This document shows, piece by piece, positions 5,981 to 12,868 of a stretch of 12,893 bases of DNA. How positions within the stretch are numbered: the stretch's first letter is position 1; the number at the start of each line of letters is the position of its first letter. The notes under the pieces were generated by a model. The model had not been told where the DNA came from and made no database searches. It saw nothing but the letters and a program-made list of their open reading frames with translations. The stretch covers positions 1 to 12,893 of the forward strand of contig CALJVC010000005.1 of the NCBI GenBank assembly GCA_937974845.1. The letters are read 5' to 3'. This stretch comes from an uncultured Pseudogracilibacillus sp. Lineage in GTDB: Bacteria; Bacillota; Bacilli; Bacillales; Amphibacillaceae. A program made the translations under genes and the position numbers.

Positions 5981-8831
5981 TATTATTTCCTCCCTTTGGA
6001 TTAATCGCTTCTGCGACTACTTCCTCCTGCATAATTTTATGAACATTTGGTTCACCAACGGATGTTGCTGCCCTTTCAGGTCTACCTACATAACGAATCT
6101 TTTGATCGTCTTTGACTAAATCGCGTAAGTATTCTAAAACAAAACGCCAGCTTCCCATGTTTTTCGGTTCTTCTTGAACCCAAACGATTTCTTCAAGGTT
6201 CGGTAATTGTTCAATCTCTTTACGCAATTCTTCTTTCGGGAATGGGTATAATTGTTCAACTCGAATAGCTCGGAGCCAATCGAACTTCTCATCGGACTTG
6301 TCGATTGCTTCTTCAATATCTACCATGATCTTACCGCTTCCTAAGAGAAGACGTTTGGCATTTTTCTTACTTACTCTTAAGTTAGGCTGGTTGCGAATTG
6401 CTTGGAACTTTCCTTCGGTAAATTCCTTCGCTTCCGAAGCCACACGTGGGTTACGTAATAAGCTCTTAGGTGACATAACAATCAATGGACGAGCTTCTTC
6501 ACGACCACGCATTAAAGCCTGTCTTCTTAATAAATGGAAGTACTGGGCTGATGATGTCACATTCGCAACAATCCAGTTATTTTCTCCCGCCATTTGTAAA
6601 AAGCGTTCTAAACGAGCACTAGAGTGTTCTGGGCCCTGTCCTTCATACCCATGAGGTAAGAGGATGACCATATTTGATTTATCGCCCCATTTTGCTCGAG
6701 CGGAAGAGATAAATTGGTCAAAAATGACTTGAGCTACGTTCGCAAAGTCACCGAACTGCGCCTCCCAAATCACTAAAGTATCTGGCGAGTGCACGCTATA
6801 GCCATATTCAAAGCCTAAGACAGCTGTTTCTGATAATGGACTGTTAAAGATATCAAAGGATGCCTTCGCATCATCTAGGCCGTGCATTGGACAGTATTTC
6901 TCACCAGTTTCAGAGTCATATAAAACGAGATGACGGTGAGCGAACGTGCCTCGTTCAGAGTCCTGACCAGACATACGAATTGGGATACCATCTTTAACGA
7001 TCGAAGCAAAGGCTAATGCCTCTCCTTCGGCCCAATCTGCCTTTTGGCCTTCCTCAAGAATGTTTTTACGACGTTTGAAGATACGGTTTAAACGTTTAAA
7101 CTGCGTAAAACCTTCCGGACGCTTCAGTAAGTCTTCGTTTAACTTTTTCAAGTCTTCTAAAGGTACAGCTGTTTCATAATGATCGATGCTCTTGGCTAAA
7201 TAGTCAGGCATCTTCAATTCGACAACGTCGCTTAATTCTTGAGTCTTCATACCATCATAAGCCTTCTGTAATTTATCGAAGGCCTGATCTTTCATCGCCT
7301 TGATTTCTTCATCGTTGACGACTTGATCTTGTTTTAAAGCCTCACCGAAAATTTCTGTCACTGTCGGATGCTCATCGATTAGTTGATATAACTTCGGCTG
7401 GGTCGCTCTCGGTTCATCCATTTCGTTATGTCCATAGCGACGGTAACCGACTAAATCGATGACACAGTCTTTCTTAAATTGACGGTTATATTTATACGCT
7501 AATTGAATCGCACGAACCGCAGCAATCGGATCGTCCGCATTCACTCGAATAATCGGAATATCGAATCCTTTAGCTAAATCGCTCGCATAGCGTGTCGAGC
7601 GGGCTTCAAAGTTGTCTGTAGTAAAACCAATTAAGTTGTTTGCAATAATGTGCAAGGTTCCACCAATATGGTAGGCGTCGATTTGGCTTAAGTTCATCGA
7701 CTCTGGCACAATTCCTTCACCAATGAAGGCTGCATCCCCGTGGATAAGGACGCTGATTGCTTTATTTAAGTCCTGCTTAGAGTAACCTTTTTCAGAACGG
7801 TCATCCTGGGCTGCGCGGGTATAACCGGCAACTACTGGATTGACAAACTCTAAGTGGGACGGGTTATTCGCTAATTTAATTTTCGTTGCTCTTTCACCGT
7901 TTTTAACTTCCCGGGTGGCACCGAAATGGTAACTCACGTCTCCTGTCCATCCGTAGTTAATTCCTCTTGAACCTTCCGAAGGAATTAACTCCTTATCTGG
8001 TGCATAGTGGAACTCGGAGAAAATTTTATCTAATGGTTTTCCAAGCACATGGGCGAGGACACTTAAACGACCACGGTGGGCCATTCCCATCATAATATTT
8101 TCAATATGATCTTCGTTTGCCGCTTTGACGATTTGGTCTAACATCGGCACTAGAGTCTCTAATCCTTCGATAGAGAAACGTTTCTGTCCAACGAAGGTAC
8201 GGTGTAAGAATTGTTCAAAAGACTCTACGTTAATTAAACGTTCGAGTAATTGTTTCTTTTCTACATCCGTTAATTCGGTTTCCACTTCACCGGATTCAAT
8301 TTGCTCTAAAAACCATTCGCGCTCTTCGTCGGAATGGATGTGGTCGAATTCAAACGACATTTTACCAGTGTATTTTTTGCGCAACAATTCCGCGACATCG
8401 TAGGCTGTCTCAACGGATGGTTCCGAACGGTCCCATACCCATTCAGCCGGAATCTCGCGTAGGTCTGCGTCTGTTATTCCGTAAGTTTCTGGATTGAGTA
8501 ATTTCGATTCACCTTTTAAAAAGATCTCTTTTCCAACTGCATAGATGTCTGCTTCTAAATGACCGAAGCGACGGATAGCTGCAATATATTCCGTTGCAGC
8601 GGTAATTTTCTTCACTTCAAGTGCTGAAACTTCACCAACGACAGCTTGTTGTGGCTCTCCTGCATGATCCAACCATTTAGGGGCTCCATGCTTATCGAAC
8701 ATCGCTTTTAAAGAGGGATCGACTAAACTGGGATCCTCCTTATACAGCTCATACTGCTCTTCTACATAACCCAAGTTTGGACCATAAAAATTACGCCAAA
8801 TATTCATACTAGGTTCTACCCTTCGTGCCAC
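5967..8831 (-). CDS. odhA: 2-oxoglutarate dehydrogenase E1 (thiamine diphosphate-dependent)
   Basis: OdhA decarboxylates 2-oxoglutarate with thiamine diphosphate and succinylates the lipoyl arm of OdhB. At 954 residues it is a full-length member of the family. The N-terminal NFYGPNLGY segment (about 14-22) is the E2-binding helix region. Also visible are GMAHRGRL (249-256), HGDAAFIGEG (364-373, cofactor region) and GYRRYGHNEMDEP (462-474, ThDP/Mg region). The transketolase-like C-terminal half includes EAQFGDFAN and HGYEGQGPEHSSARLERF. The GTG at 8831 has a GGGGG tract about 8-9 nt upstream. The ATG at 8807 (codon 9, MNIWRNFYG) with GAAGGG 11 nt upstream is a real alternative and fits the conserved part of the family better. 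It is first in the odhAB operon and overlaps odhB by 14 bp. Confidence 0.96.
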   Translation of the reverse strand: MARRVEPSMNIWRNFYGPNLGYVEEQYELYKEDPSLVDPSLKAMFDKHGAPKWLDHAGEPQQAVVGEVSALEVKKITAATEYIAAIRRFGHLEADIYAVGKEIFLKGESKLLNPETYGITDADLREIPAEWVWDRSEPSVETAYDVAELLRKKYTGKMSFEFDHIHSDEEREWFLEQIESGEVETELTDVEKKQLLERLINVESFEQFLHRTFVGQKRFSIEGLETLVPMLDQIVKAANEDHIENIMMGMAHRGRLSVLAHVLGKPLDKIFSEFHYAPDKELIPSEGSRGINYGWTGDVSYHFGATREVKNGERATKIKLANNPSHLEFVNPVVAGYTRAAQDDRSEKGYSKQDLNKAISVLIHGDAAFIGEGIVPESMNLSQIDAYHIGGTLHIIANNLIGFTTDNFEARSTRYASDLAKGFDIPIIRVNADDPIAAVRAIQLAYKYNRQFKKDCVIDLVGYRRYGHNEMDEPRATQPKLYQLIDEHPTVTEIFGEALKQDQVVNDEEIKAMKDQAFDKLQKAYDGMKTQELSDVVELKMPDYLAKSIDHYETAVPLEDLKKLNEDLLKRPEGFTQFKRLNRIFKRRKNILEEGQKADWAEGEALAFASIVKDGIPIRMSGQDSERGTFAHRHLVLYDSETGEKYCPMHGLDDAKASFDIFNSPLSETAVLGFEYGYSVHSPDTLVIWEAQFGDFANVAQVIFDQFISSARAKWGDKSNMVILLPHGYEGQGPEHSSARLERFLQMAGENNWIVANVTSSAQYFHLLRRQALMRGREEARPLIVMSPKSLLRNPRVASEAKEFTEGKFQAIRNQPNLRVSKKNAKRLLLGSGKIMVDIEEAIDKSDEKFDWLRAIRVEQLYPFPKEELRKEIEQLPNLEEIVWVQEEPKNMGSWRFVLEYLRDLVKDDQKIRYVGRPERAATSVGEPNVHKIMQEEVVAEAINPKGGNNSEGN

Positions 8832-8893
8832 ATTCTATACCCCCAATAGATATTCACTTAACCGTTATGAGCAGAATAGATCGCTCAGCTTTC

Positions 8894-8922
8894 ATTATAG
8901 AACTGTAGCTCTTTATGAGCAA
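8894..8922 (-). promoter_or_regulatory. Possible sigma-A promoter of odhAB
   Basis: On the minus strand a perfect TATAAT (complement of 8894-8899) is preceded at 17 bp by TTGCTC (complement of 8917-8922, 3 of 6 matches). Transcription would start near 8887, about 55 bp before the GTG. A second TATAAT (complement of 9050-9055) lies further upstream but has no convincing -35. Confidence 0.5.
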
Positions 8923-8963
8923 CTAATAAGGCCTCTAAACGGCTGTATGGCCAATTTTTTCGA

Positions 8964-8997
8964 ATGTAAACCCTTTCTTGTTTACATATTATGTAAA
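8964..8997. promoter_or_regulatory. cre-like site and adjoining palindrome upstream of odhA
   Basis: 8965-8978 (TGTAAACCCTTTCT) fits the CcpA-site consensus at 9 of 11 specified positions. 8981-8997 is a near-perfect palindrome, TTTACATA-T-TATGTAAA. The block holds three TGTAAA half-sites (8965-8970, inverted 8981-8986, 8992-8997). It lies about 45-75 bp upstream of the proposed -35. The rest of the 300-bp gap between odhA and the Sat-like gene (8832-9131) holds only the odhA promoter candidate, A/T-rich sequence and the Sat-gene terminator. I see no gene in it. Confidence 0.4.
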
Positions 8998-9097
8998 ATT
9001 ATTTTCCAATAAGAAAAGGAAAGGAAAACTTTAACCAGTCTCTATACAAATTATATTTTGCATTTTTAAGAAGTTTACCAGAAAAAATAATAAAAAA

Positions 9098-9122
9098 GTG
9101 GACAAGTTCTATCCTTGTCCAC
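9098..9122 (-). terminator. Terminator of the Sat-like gene
   Basis: A 9-bp perfect stem (9098-9106 with 9114-9122, GTGGACAAG / CTTGTCCAC) has a 7-nt loop. On the minus strand it is followed by six T (complement of 9092-9097). It begins about 10 bp past the stop codon of the Sat-like gene. Confidence 0.88.
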
Positions 9123-9131
9123 CGAAGCCTC

Positions 9132-10850
9132 CTATTCGTCACTTCCCCGATATCTTTCGTAAGGTAAAGGATTCCAAATTCTCTCCTTGACTGCCTCTTC
9201 TTGTAAAGGGGAGGCTAAATCTTCGTATATTTTCTTAGCTACTGTCAATTCTTTTTCTGCTTCCTGTCGATCTTGATACATAAACTCGTCCGAAGCGCTT
9301 TCGGGAGCTTGCGCGACTTTTTCTTCCAAATCGCTAATAACCTCTCTCTGTTGCTTACGCATCGCTTCAAGTGCGTCATTTTTCCAGGCCGGTTGAACAC
9401 TGCGATTCACATCGGTCGCATAGCTAAATTCAGCAAAAATATCCCGGTATACTTTATCCGCATTTTCCCGAACATCGCGAATAGCTAGCTCTAAATCTTC
9501 AATCGTCAACTGTTCCACTTCAAGGGGTTCCTTACGCTTTATACCACCGATTTGGTGATAGTCTTTATAGAAAGGAAAGATGCTCGTAATCGTCTTATGC
9601 ACCGGCAAGGTCGCCTCGCCATTTTCATCTGTCCCCTTCGGCTGTACCCCTTGCATAGCAATGCGAGCCGATTCTGGACGAACGATTTCTTTTGGTGGTA
9701 AAAATCCATGCCGTAACAATTCCCGGATACCTGTACCAGAAATATTAATTCGAAAGCGTTCATCATGAGGACAGGTTTGTTCTGAAGCCGGCATATTACA
9801 ACGGGTACAATAAAAGACCTCATGGAACAAACGCACATCGATTCCTAATTCTTCCGGTGTAAATTCATCAAAAATTGTATGGCTAGCGTATTTATCATAA
9901 TAATCACCAATTCCAGCATGGTCTCGACCGATTAAAGCATGGGTGCACCCGTAATTTTTCATAATTAAGGCGTGCAAGACCGTTTCCCTAGGTCCAGCAA
10001 AAATATATGTCACCCGTAAAGGGGATAAAATCGCCCGTTCCTTAGGGTAATACGTATCGATAACCGAACGGTAGGCCAACATTCGAAACTCATGGCGTGT
10101 ATATTCTCTTTTAGCCATTTCTACTAAAGGTTGGATCAATAATCCATCCAGTTCTTCTAAAGCATTCCGATGGATATATTCATGTCCACGATGGATGGGG
10201 TTCGCCCCCGTAATAAAGCCGCCAACCGAGGTAAATTGCTTTTCCTTATAAAATAAGTGCCAAGTATCCTTCGGTTCCATGCGTAACTTTTCGAAAGGTC
10301 CCCAATCTACCCGGTTAAGTAGCGTAATTGGTCCTCCTAAGGCCGTGTCCCCCATCCGGCGATAAATGGAATCAACGCCGGGGTGGTTTCGATCCGTCGT
10401 ACCAAAAAGATGCTTAGCCCGCATTTCCTTATCGTATTCAAAAATATCCGTAATTTCCAAAATAGCAATCGGACGTTCGCTTTCATCCACCAAAGCGACG
10501 TCATCTCCTACCGATAAGCAAGAAATGACCGTTTTGTTAACGCTTCCAATTGGTGCGAAACTTAAAGGTACCGGCCAAACGGTTCCATCGGTTAATCGCC
10601 CCTCCTTTAGTACCGATTCATAATCCGCTTCATTCATAAAGCCTTCGTTCGGTGATAATACTCCTGTTGCGATCATTTCGATCGTGATCACTGCTTCTAA
10701 ATCGATCATGATCTTCGGTAGGGACTTAGCCCTTTCTAATTCTTTCTGCAACTCTTCCCCTGTCGCAACCCGGTTCACTAACTTGCCTCCGTGGGGTTGC
10801 TGAGGCAAGTGCTCAAAGTCTAACTCTGTCTGAACTTGTTGAATTGTCAC
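9132..10850 (-). CDS. ATP sulfurylase-family protein with altered active site and long C-terminal extension
   Basis: The fold is that of sulfate adenylyltransferase (ATP + sulfate to APS + PPi). I chose the GTG at 10850 because GGAG lies 9 nt upstream; the ATGs at 10859 and 10856 abut that site (575 aa if used). Numbering from the GTG: PHGGKLVNRV near 20-29; HxxH nucleotide motif at His220/His223; GRDHAG at 308-313; a CTRC...CPH zinc-type cluster (Cys348, Cys351, Cys360, His362); ISGTGIRELL at 370-379. The QTRN motif that binds sulfate in known enzymes reads ITGAN, so its Gln and Arg are missing (Ala216 replaces Arg). The usual PLVG-TKSDDI stretch reads PLVEMAKREYT. Residues about 400-572 are a charged, helix-rich extension with no P-loop, so it is not an APS kinase. 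Sat proteins are usually near 380-400 aa. The gene is monocistronic with no sulfur gene nearby. Family assignment is firm; the reaction is not. Confidence 0.9.
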   Translation of the reverse strand: MTIQQVQTELDFEHLPQQPHGGKLVNRVATGEELQKELERAKSLPKIMIDLEAVITIEMIATGVLSPNEGFMNEADYESVLKEGRLTDGTVWPVPLSFAPIGSVNKTVISCLSVGDDVALVDESERPIAILEITDIFEYDKEMRAKHLFGTTDRNHPGVDSIYRRMGDTALGGPITLLNRVDWGPFEKLRMEPKDTWHLFYKEKQFTSVGGFITGANPIHRGHEYIHRNALEELDGLLIQPLVEMAKREYTRHEFRMLAYRSVIDTYYPKERAILSPLRVTYIFAGPRETVLHALIMKNYGCTHALIGRDHAGIGDYYDKYASHTIFDEFTPEELGIDVRLFHEVFYCTRCNMPASEQTCPHDERFRINISGTGIRELLRHGFLPPKEIVRPESARIAMQGVQPKGTDENGEATLPVHKTITSIFPFYKDYHQIGGIKRKEPLEVEQLTIEDLELAIRDVRENADKVYRDIFAEFSYATDVNRSVQPAWKNDALEAMRKQQREVISDLEEKVAQAPESASDEFMYQDRQEAEKELTVAKKIYEDLASPLQEEAVKERIWNPLPYERYRGSDE

Positions 10851-10859
10851 TTTCATCAT

Positions 10860-10866
10860 CTCCTTT
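10860..10866 (-). promoter_or_regulatory. Ribosome site that decides the Sat-like start
   Basis: The coding strand reads AAAGGAG directly followed by ATGATGAAAGTG. The first ATG has no spacing and the second only 3 nt, whereas the GTG at 10850 has 9 nt. The GTG is therefore the best-placed start. The ATGs themselves extend the match to the 16S tail (AAAGGAGATGAT). Confidence 0.65.
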
Positions 10867-10919
10867 AAGAAATCGCTTACATTTCGAGGTTCATGATGTT
10901 ATATAACAATCCAACTAAA

Positions 10920-10948
10920 ACTATAAAGGAAAATAAAAAGATTGTCAA
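10920..10948 (-). promoter_or_regulatory. Strong sigma-A promoter of the Sat-like gene
   Basis: On the minus strand, a perfect TTGACA (complement of 10943-10948), a 17-bp spacer and TATAGT (complement of 10920-10925, 5 of 6) form a near-consensus promoter. The leader would be about 60 nt. It is back-to-back with the promoter of the small membrane protein gene, with 31 bp (10949-10979) between the two -35 boxes. Confidence 0.8.
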
Positions 10949-10979
10949 TGAAACTTCACAGCCAAAAAACTATTTCTAT

Positions 10980-11007
10980 TTAACAAAAATTAAAAAACGG
11001 GTATAAT
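10980..11007 (+). promoter_or_regulatory. Sigma-A promoter of the small membrane protein gene
   Basis: TTAACA (10980-10985, 5 of 6), a 16-bp spacer and a perfect TATAAT (11002-11007). Transcription would start near 11014, leaving a leader of about 60 nt before the GTG. It diverges from the promoter of the Sat-like gene. Confidence 0.75.
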
Positions 11008-11076
11008 AGGTGTAGTATGCATCATCCTGTGTGGGTAAACTTGATGACATCCATATTTTGTTAAGGAGGAATTGAC

Positions 11077-11184
11077 GTGAAATTAGTTTTAATCCTTGGA
11101 CTGATCGTTGTTTTTATATCTAGCTTCTTTAATTCAGCTTACGAATCAAAGCCAGGTGTACCTAAGCCAAGTCAATATCAGTAA
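11077..11184 (+). CDS. Small single-span membrane protein, 35 aa, unknown function
   Basis: I do not recognise this gene. It starts at a GTG preceded by a near-ideal AAGGAGGA (11063-11070) six nt upstream, and ends in TAA. It has a sigma-A-like promoter upstream and a strong terminator 20 bp downstream, so it looks like a complete monocistronic unit. The protein has one hydrophobic segment (residues 3-18, LVLILGLIVVFISSFF) after a single Lys. A polar tail with three prolines follows (YESKPGVPKPSQYQ). The likely topology is N-in with a short outside tail, or an uncleaved signal-like anchor. It is the only plus-strand gene seen in the window and is divergent from the Sat-like gene, so the two may share control. 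A link in function is inference. Confidence 0.75.
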   Translation: MKLVLILGLIVVFISSFFNSAYESKPGVPKPSQYQ

Positions 11185-11203
11185 ACAAGTATGATAAGCT
11201 TAT

Positions 11204-11242
11204 AAAAAGGACTGATTTACACAAGGTAAATCAGTCCTTTTT
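11204..11242. terminator. Bidirectional terminator shared by the small gene and trmL
   Basis: A 17-bp perfect stem (11204-11220 with 11226-11242) around GGACTGATTTAC / GTAAATCAGTCC has the 5-nt loop ACAAG. The plus strand ends in a T-rich run (11238-11243, TTTTTT). On the minus strand the stem ends in five T (complement of 11204-11208), an A-T-rich continuation following. It serves converging genes, and its right foot touches the last base of the trmL stop codon. Confidence 0.9.
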
Positions 11243-11715
11243 TATTTTAATTTTGGAAATCTTCGTTGCCGCAAGGCCTCAAAAACTACGACAGCCACGG
11301 TGTTCGAGAGATTTAAAGAACGAACATCCCCTGACATCGGCAAGCGAAGACAACGGTCCTCCTTCCCCTCTAAAAGGGATAGAGGTAAGCCTTCTGTCTC
11401 ACTGCCAAAAATAAAATAAAGATCCTCGTCAATTGTAGCAAAATTGATATCCGCATAGGTTTGTTCGCCATAGTCTTCGACAAAGAAGAATTGCCCCGTC
11501 TTATTCTCTTGAAAAAAATGTTCGAGCGAATCGTACTCCTTTAACGATAAATATTTCCAATAATCCAACCCTGCCCGTTTCAACATCTTATCGTCTAAGG
11601 AAAAACCAAGGGGATGGATTAAATGCAAGGTCGAATAAGTACCGACGCACGTTCGAGCAATATTCCCTGTATTTCCTGGTATATCTGGTTCATGTAAGAC
11701 GACATGGATAGCCAT
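11242..11715 (-). CDS. trmL: tRNA (cytidine/uridine-2'-O-)-methyltransferase TrmL
   Basis: TrmL is a SPOUT-family methyltransferase that 2'-O-methylates the wobble base (position 34) of tRNA-Leu species using S-adenosylmethionine. I start it at the ATG at 11715 (MAIHVVLHEP), giving 157 residues and matching the conserved N-terminus of TrmL/CspR. The ATG at 11751 would add 12 unconserved residues overlapping the end of queG. Visible motifs are NTGNIAR (15-21), the knot loop FGSETEGLP (103-111) and VRSLNLSNTVAVVVFE (131-146). It follows queG by 22 nt with no terminator between, so the two are probably co-transcribed. B. subtilis has a similar arrangement (CspR near YhbA/QueG), as I recall it. 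Confidence 0.95.
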   Translation of the reverse strand: MAIHVVLHEPDIPGNTGNIARTCVGTYSTLHLIHPLGFSLDDKMLKRAGLDYWKYLSLKEYDSLEHFFQENKTGQFFFVEDYGEQTYADINFATIDEDLYFIFGSETEGLPLSLLEGKEDRCLRLPMSGDVRSLNLSNTVAVVVFEALRQRRFPKLK

Positions 11716-11737
11716 AGCTGTCCCTACCTTCTTTTCA

Positions 11738-12868
11738 TTAATGTTCTTCAAAAGTTATTAAAGCATTCTTAATATGTTTTTGTAAAGTTTCATCTTTTAT
11801 TTCTATCGAGGCTTCTTCTAATACTTGTCTTGCTTCTTTCGTACCGATTTTCCCTAAGGCCCAAACGGCTGTTTCCCGATGTACTGGACGTACATCCTCG
11901 AAAATAATATTCTTTAATGTCTCGACAGCCGTATCATCTTTATAATGGGCTAAGGCTATAATTGCATTGCGTTGTAAGGGGTTTTTCCCCCGCCAGAAAC
12001 CCGATAGGTGCCCAAAGGTTTCCCGGAATTCTCGGTTCGTCTTTTCTAGCATCGGTATTAGCAAAGGTTTAGCAATTTCCGGTTCCGGTTCAAATTCCTC
12101 ATGCCGATGGAAGTCAACTTGCTTATTATAAGGACATACTAGTTGACACGTGTCGCAACCGTATAAACGGGTACCTAACTTTTCCTTAAATACTTCCGGC
12201 AAGGAAACTTTCGTCTGAGAAAGATAAGAAAGGCAGCGTTGAGCGTCCAGCTGACCAGCTTGTACGAGGGCACCGGTTGGACAGGCATCGAGACAAATAC
12301 GGCAATCGCCACAGCTTTGTTCGATTGGCTCGTCCGGTTCAAGAGGAAGGTTCGTGATCATCTCGCCTAAGTATACAAAGGAACCAAATTCCTCAGTGAT
12401 TAATGAAGCATTTTTCCCTGTAAAACCAAGCCCCGCCCGTTCTGCTACAGCACGATCGCTCAATTCCCCCGTATCTACCATTATTTTATAATTAAAGTCC
12501 GGCACCCGTTCTCCAATAAAATGGGCTAATTTTTCTAATCGATCACGCAGTACAACATGATAGTCCCTTCCCCAAGATGACCGAGAAAAAATCCCCCGGC
12601 GCTTGCCAGGTAAACTTTTGGGCGCCTTTGGTAGTTTAGTCGGGTAGGCTAGAGCGATAGAAATAATCGATTGCGCCCCAGGAAGGAGGCGTTTTGGCTC
12701 TGTTCGCTCCTCAACCGTTCCTTTTTCAAAGCCTGAACGATAACCTAAACGTTCCTGCTCTACTAGCCGGCGCTTTAATTCAAGGAAAGGGTCCGCTGTC
12801 GTTACCCCAATTTTATCGATACCAATTTCCTTACTGTAGGCCTTAATTGCTTCTTTTAAATCTTTCAT
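11738..12868 (-). CDS. queG: Epoxyqueuosine reductase QueG
   Basis: QueG performs the last step of queuosine synthesis, reducing epoxyqueuosine to queuosine at the wobble base of GUN-anticodon tRNAs, with cobalamin and two [4Fe-4S] clusters. The 376-residue protein shows an N-terminal cobalamin-binding reductase-like domain, with VDTGELSDRAVAERAG (131-146) containing the likely proton-donor Asp (about 138). It has two ferredoxin-type cluster motifs: CGDCRICLDACP (Cys186, 189, 192, 196) and Cys212 plus CDTCQLVCP (Cys238, 241, 245). The C-terminal HEAT-like helical repeats (about 294-376) bind tRNA in known structures. The ATG has GGGAGG 9 nt upstream. The upstream promoter lies outside the window. 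No queA or tgt gene is visible here. Confidence 0.95.
   Translation of the reverse strand: MKDLKEAIKAYSKEIGIDKIGVTTADPFLELKRRLVEQERLGYRSGFEKGTVEERTEPKRLLPGAQSIISIALAYPTKLPKAPKSLPGKRRGIFSRSSWGRDYHVVLRDRLEKLAHFIGERVPDFNYKIMVDTGELSDRAVAERAGLGFTGKNASLITEEFGSFVYLGEMITNLPLEPDEPIEQSCGDCRICLDACPTGALVQAGQLDAQRCLSYLSQTKVSLPEVFKEKLGTRLYGCDTCQLVCPYNKQVDFHRHEEFEPEPEIAKPLLIPMLEKTNREFRETFGHLSGFWRGKNPLQRNAIIALAHYKDDTAVETLKNIIFEDVRPVHRETAVWALGKIGTKEARQVLEEASIEIKDETLQKHIKNALITFEEH

Noticed and set aside
6134..6316. Minus-strand ORF of 60 codons inside odhA
   Set aside because: It is a shifted frame of the well-conserved odhA C-terminal region. The main frame is intact, so it is not a frameshift.
9132..9650. 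APS kinase fusion at the C-terminus of the Sat-like protein
   Set aside because: No P-loop (GxxGxGKS/T) or other kinase motif is present in the extension.
9539..9838. Minus-strand ORF of 99 codons inside the Sat-like gene
   Set aside because: It is an alternative frame within a clearly coding gene, with no start signals.
10860..10920. Riboswitch or T-box in the leader of the Sat-like gene
   Set aside because: The leader is only about 60 nt, with no T-box or S-box motifs and no terminator hairpin.
11017..11064. 15-codon leader ORF (MHHPVWVNLM...) before the small membrane protein gene
   Set aside because: Its ATG is only about 3 nt from the expected transcript start and has no ribosome site. 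The TAA touching the downstream ribosome site is suggestive but too weak to call.
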